DNA of 22,313 nucleotides from positions 1-22,313 of the forward strand of contig CAJNOQ010002869.1 in the NCBI GenBank assembly GCA_905250885.1. Reading direction: 5' to 3'. Made by a program: the position numbers and the translations under genes. Shown in pieces: positions 19,201 to 22,313 of this stretch (position 1 is the stretch's first letter; each line of letters starts with the position of its first letter). Origin of the DNA: Didymodactylos carnosus (Eukaryota; Rotifera; Eurotatoria; Philodinida; Philodinidae). The notes under the pieces were generated by a model. It was not told the origin of the DNA, made no database searches, and was given only the letters and a program-made list of their open reading frames with translations.

Positions 19201-20931
19201 AAATTATCATAAAATTTAAATAATAATATTTTTTATAGAAAATTTATTAAAAGAAAGATGTGATAATAATTTTTTATAATAGGCACTAACGCTTTTAAAC
19301 TATATTTAACAGACTCTGCGATAGTGCTTTGATTCTGGTCAAAAAGTGCTTATTAAATATATTCTAAAATCAATTTTAATATTATTTTGATTTATTACTT
19401 TAAATTAACAATATGAATATTTTATCATAGACTCTTTGAAAGAAACACTAAAGATATATGTTTCTTGTTAACTAAATATTTTGACAATTTTTTTTTTTCT
19501 TCATGATACGAGTTATCATCTTTCTACTAATTTATAGTTTTTAGAAGTATATTTTGTATAAAAATAACTATGTTTGTGTTGAAAAGTTTTTTTTCTTCCA
19601 TCTTTTTGACTTCGTGCAACTTCAGTAAAGAAACAATAAAAAAAAAAAAACAGTTATGTATTAAAGTAAATTATTTATTAGTAAATAAATGCTTTTCATA
19701 TAATTTATTTAGATACACGCGGACTAATCTACTGTACTAATGCCTCATACTTCTATTTTTAATTTGTTATTAATTCTCATTTATTTTGTTTTCTTTATAT
19801 TTTTTTGTTTTAGTCTGAAATCAATGCTCATTCTGAAGTTTTATCAAAAAATGTTGTCAATGTTACTGCAAAATATAAGGATAAAATGAGTACAATCAAA
19901 ACACGTTTGTTCGTATTTATTGAAATTATTTTTCTTTATTTTACATGGTTCATGTTATCCTATATTATAGAGAACAAACTGATCGTGAAAGACGTGAAGC
20001 TCAAATACGTACAGAACAATTACAAAATGAAATTGAACGTCTTAAAGATGCATTAACTCATAAACAAGAAATTATATTTGAAAAAGATAGAATAATTCAA
20101 GATACACAATTTAAAAATAAAGAAGTTCAATTAGAGAGACAAACAGTTGAAGAGAGAATATCAAACGAATATAAACGTCTTAGTGAATTATCAGAAAAGT
20201 AAGTAACTCTATTTCTAATAAATATTTTCATTTAACTCTGATCATTTAATATTTTTATTAAGAAATCGTGTACTTGAAGACGAATTAGAAAGAATAAAAC
20301 GAAGTCAAATTTTGGAAAATATTACTGTAAGACGGTATGTATTAAAATATATTTTTTTGCTTCTTGTTAATTTATATTTATAATATTTTGTATATTTTTC
20401 TTTAGAACGGATGTGATTAATGTTGATACGGTCGGTGGTGGTAGTAATGTTGACAATCAGCGTTTGGACGACTTAAAAACAAAAGTGAACTCATCTTTAT
20501 CCGTATGCTACTTTAAACACACACTCACCGTCTCATACGTTTTCTTTTCTAGGTAAATGATCTTGAAAGACGATTTGTAGCCGAAAAATCAACAAAAGAA
20601 TCTTTACAAGTACAAATTAAACTATTAGAAGATGAGAACGCCGATTTGCGTGAAATAATGTTACAAATGCGCAAACGTGCACAAGATGGACGAAGGTAAA
20701 ATTCACTATAATTATTTATTAAACTTAACTCTTAATTTTAATTTTGATTTTCTGTTCAGAGATGAACGTGATCGATGTGATGAGATAAATCAATTAATTG
20801 CTCGTGCTGAATTTAACGCTCGCCAATATATGACAAATTTCAATATGTCAACTCCACCATCGCACACTATAACAGCTCCGTTATTGCCTTTATCAACGCC
20901 TTTGATGCCGGTTTCACCAAAATTAACATAG
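10298..20931 (+). CDS. Large coiled-coil protein, 23 exons, 1041 aa
   Basis: Exons: 10298-10374, 10438-10691, 10756-10797, 12570-12634, 13341-13428, 13724-13803, 13967-14224, 14911-14971, 15034-15161, 15854-16085, 16148-16395, 16486-16500, 16779-17019, 17770-17845, 17913-18000, 18055-18207, 18269-18481, 19814-19908, 19971-20198, 20263-20334, 20406-20502, 20553-20695, 20760-20931. All junctions are GT-AG and phases agree throughout, giving 3126 nt to TAG. Residues 1-290 are polar and basic, rich in Ser/Thr/Arg, with six Thr at 42-47 and an SPRKRSRIRFRRH patch like a nuclear-localisation or microtubule-binding tract. Residues about 290-350 (LLSYQDVLSAIEREF, then KLWLKIQTMVSLFHRYR) are a compact helical segment. 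About 360-1000 is heptad-rich coiled coil (for example TARLEEQNKFLEEEF, ERLRAQNERLTNEL). The tail is Pro/Ser/Thr-rich (STPPSHTITAPLLPLSTP). A structural role such as centrosome, rootlet or cytoskeletal scaffold is inferred; the family is not recognised. The 18/19 junction has an equal alternative (donor GTTTGT with acceptor ATAGAG). Confidence 0.85.
10692..12569 (+). other. Introns 2-3 of the coiled-coil gene, intron 3 being 1772 bases
   Basis: Intron 2 (10692-10755) is short and flanks the 42-base exon 3. Intron 3 (10798-12569) is the longest intron. It holds a GA microsatellite (about 11020-11040), a possible cassette exon (11003-11059) and otherwise A/T-rich sequence with no recognised mobile element. 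Confidence 0.6.
11003..11059 (+). other. Possible 57-base cassette exon built on a GA microsatellite
   Basis: An acceptor with a good tract (TTTCATTTCCAG, ending 11002) and donor GTGAGA at 11060 bound 57 bases. Between exons 3 and 4 it would start and end in phase 1, so inclusion adds 19 residues without shifting frame. They would read DNSINRK, then alternating Glu-Arg from the (GA)n run, then SEGRERV. Neutral phase and good splice sites are suggestive, but a microsatellite can mimic both. Confidence 0.3.
12635..13340 (+). other. Intron 4 of the coiled-coil gene, 706 bases
   Basis: A/T-rich intron with strong donor (GTAAGT) and acceptor (GTTCTAAG). A short open stretch near 12669-12755 looks coding-like but cannot be joined in phase to exon 5. 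No repeat or RNA is recognised. Confidence 0.5.
14225..14910 (+). other. Intron 7 of the coiled-coil gene, 686 bases
   Basis: Contains overlapping ORFs on both strands around 14556-14910 that cannot be spliced in phase with exons 7 and 8. The sequence at 14525-14760 is less A/T-rich than the rest, which may mark an inserted fragment. Confidence 0.4.
15162..15853 (+). other. Intron 9 of the coiled-coil gene, 692 bases
   Basis: Strong donor (GTAAGT) and acceptor (TTTTCTAG). Nothing recognised inside; the 73-codon minus-strand frame at 15430-15651 has no supporting signal. Confidence 0.5.
16486..16500 (+). other. 15-base micro-exon (exon 12) of the coiled-coil gene
   Basis: GCGCATGCAGGAATT lies between an acceptor ATTTATAG and a consensus donor GTAAGT. 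It is phase 0 on both sides and adds Ala-His-Ala-Gly-Ile at residues 512-516. Exons 11 and 13 also join in phase without it, so it may be alternatively included. Neighbouring introns are 90 and 278 bases. Confidence 0.55.
17020..17769 (+). other. Intron 13 of the coiled-coil gene, 750 bases
   Basis: The exon 13 frame reads on for 48 codons past the donor GTATGA at 17020 to TAG at 17163-17165, so failure to splice would give a shorter protein with a different end. The rest has a less A/T-rich patch (about 17190-17400) that could be an old insertion; no terminal repeats were found. Confidence 0.45.
18482..19813 (+). other. Intron 17 of the coiled-coil gene, 1332 bases, very A+T rich
   Basis: Extremely A/T-rich throughout, with many T and A runs and no coding frame of note. 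The acceptor TTTGTTTTAG at its end is good. I see no recognisable repeat ends. Confidence 0.55.
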
Positions 20932-21020
20932 AACTGTGAGATATTTTCTTTTCGATAAATGATTTAAAATATGGTTCTTGACTTTAACAATTGTGCAATT
21001 TTATATACTCAAACTTGACA

Positions 21021-21032
21021 TGTGTGTGCGTT

Positions 21033-21063
<31 letters not shown>
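21021..21063 (+). repeat. TG/CA dinucleotide microsatellite
   Basis: About 43 bases of TG repeat with two interruptions near its start (TGTGCGTTTGCG), lying some 90 bases downstream of the large gene's stop codon and so probably in its 3' untranslated region. Confidence 0.95.
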
Positions 21064-21477
21064 AACGTAAGAATTTATGTCGTCTGTATTTTTTGGATAG
21101 ATTTAGTTTAAATGATGGCATTATGCATCTTTCTATCAAAATTACTGATTCAAGAATCTCACAAGTCTTGTCCTTAGCGTCCATTTATAATAGAAATCTG
21201 ACATATTAGGGCAGAAGCAATTTTTCATATAGAAAACTTTTATATCACCGCTACCAAACTTGAATTCTTATAAGTTGTGAATATTTCAGGATTGTAGTTG
21301 TGCAAGATAAATTTTTTTGTTATTGTTATTTCTTCTATTGTTTATTTCTGAGTGCATTTTCATTTTTATATTACAAAATTAGATTATCAACAAAAAAACA
21401 AAGAAATATCAGACCTTTACAAAATCTTAAACGATATTGTAATTCGTTAATCCATGAATAAAAACAAGTTTGTAGGA

Positions 21478-21523
21478 TCATACAGTTTATATAGCAAACA
21501 TCATACAGTTTATGTAGTAAACA
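21478..21523 (+). repeat. 23-base tandem duplication
   Basis: Two adjacent 23-mers beginning TCATACAGTTTAT (21478-21500 and 21501-21523) differ at two positions. It is a local duplication with no sign of a function. Confidence 0.85.
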
Positions 21524-22188
21524 AGTCAAATACTTCTTCCAGGACATAGAAAAGCAATGCTGCTAGAGATTTCGTTCAAGAATAAGAATTACCACTCGTA
21601 CATAAAATTAACGTATGATAACTGCCCTAATCCTACAGTGCATTGCCATATTTAACTATAGCATTTTGATTCACATTCAAATTCTTGTTTTGGATAAGTT
21701 ATATGTTATAATATCCAACCGAACTTTAGAAAATCTTGTTCATTTAACTGTAAATGGTATTAACCTTTCTTGTCAGAAGTACGTTATAGGCATAAATATC
21801 TCTCACAATTTAAGATGATAAAACCACATTCTTGTTATAAGTACACGATGTCCACAATTGTTAGGCACGTTATGAAGAACTGTCGAAGCGACATCCTGAT
21901 TCTCTTCATATTTATCATATTGCCTTTTATGAATTATTGCTGTGATATATGACGATAACGGTTTCAAAAAACACATTTTGCTCGTCTATTGTTCTCAAAG
22001 ATTATCATTAAGGCAGTGATGAACTTATTAAAAGTTTAAATCTGCCATACTTGAATTTATAAAGACTACTTTCAGTTATCTTTTCCCATAATAATAAACT
22101 ACACTCTTGTCTCTCATTTCAATTTTCTCAAAATTTTGTATTTGAAGAAAAGAAGACAATAAAATAAATTCGAAAAAAATATTACAAG

Positions 22189-22292
22189 TAAGATGCACCC
22201 AGGGCAGCCTTGCAGTGAAATTTATTTTTCGACACTTCATACACCATTCGATAGAGAATTTCGCGGTGATCACGAATATCACTTCCAAGGCT
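22189..22292 (-). repeat. Right arm of the 104-bp perfect inverted repeat
   Basis: Exact reverse complement of 1-104. On the minus strand both SLGSDIRDHREILYRM and an overlapping frame (MEVIFVITAKFSIEWCMK) are open; the second has a WC...TARL pattern slightly like FLYWCH zinc fingers, too weak to assign. Beyond the shared 104 bases the inner flank differs completely from the left side and the first frame stops at once, so the gene tail seen at 1-342 is not repeated here. Twenty-one further bases remain outside the arm in this window. Confidence 0.95.
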
Positions 22293-22313
22293 CTCAGAAC
22301 CCTTTCCTCACTG

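Larger units (their letters stand above)
20932..22188. other. 3' flank of the coiled-coil gene, no supported gene
   Basis: Holds the TG microsatellite, a tandem duplication and a candidate AATAAA at 21457-21462, which is far (about 525 bases) from the stop codon. A plus-strand 60-codon frame (21770-21952), MSEVRYRHKYLSQFKMIK and a hydrophobic end, follows an acceptor-like TTTCTTGTCAG but has no partner exon. I consider it doubtful. Confidence 0.4.

Noticed and set aside
20984..21184. 66-codon ORF with alternating Thr-His
   Set aside because: It is a translation of the TG/CA microsatellite.
1..22313. CRISPR array, operon or bacterial signals, telomeric repeats, Maverick/Polinton genes
   Set aside because: No regularly spaced repeats, no polycistronic ORFs, no telomere-type arrays, and no polymerase, integrase or capsid-like coding sequence were seen.

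Overview
The window is eukaryotic nuclear DNA. It is strongly A+T rich, has GT-AG introns, and its longest open frames are exons rather than intact bacterial-type genes. It uses the standard code, many introns are 44-90 bases long, and it holds a Penelope-like retroelement remnant and short DNA transposons. This would fit a small invertebrate genome; a bdelloid-rotifer-like animal is my best guess, but it is an inference from style and not a demonstrated identity.

Layout. The first 104 bases recur as an exact inverted copy at 22189-22292, about 22 kb away. The left copy lies in what reads as the spliced 3' end of a gene (1-342). Bases 490-1760 hold a decayed Penelope-like element whose reverse transcriptase motifs can still be read in order. 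A 138-bp perfect palindrome (2141-2278) looks like a Tc1/mariner-type MITE. Three compact genes with short introns follow, none of which gives a long single-frame ORF: a 96-aa three-exon gene on + (3516-3930), a 146-aa single-pass membrane protein on - (5401-5993), and a 121-aa four-exon gene on - (6253-6838). A 72-bp hairpin element with 4-bp flanking repeats sits between the last two. A 396-bp hAT-type MITE lies at 7559-7954. From 7955 to 10297 there are only coding-like scraps, a pair of tandem hairpins and one doubtful ORF.

The dominant gene is on + (10298-20931). Twenty-three exons join in phase into a 1041-aa protein with a basic Ser/Thr-rich N-terminal third, a long coiled coil and a short Pro/Ser tail. 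Small exons and six introns of 686-1772 bases fill its first two thirds apart from one 1332-base intron further on; the 3' end is compact. It includes a 15-base micro-exon and a possible cassette exon made from a GA microsatellite. I do not recognise its family; a centrosomal or ciliary-rootlet scaffold is only a guess.

The 3' flank (20932-22188) is noncoding, with a TG microsatellite and a 23-bp tandem duplication, before the right inverted-repeat arm. The genes show no sign of working as one pathway. What unites the window is host genes interleaved with mobile-element debris between inverted repeats.
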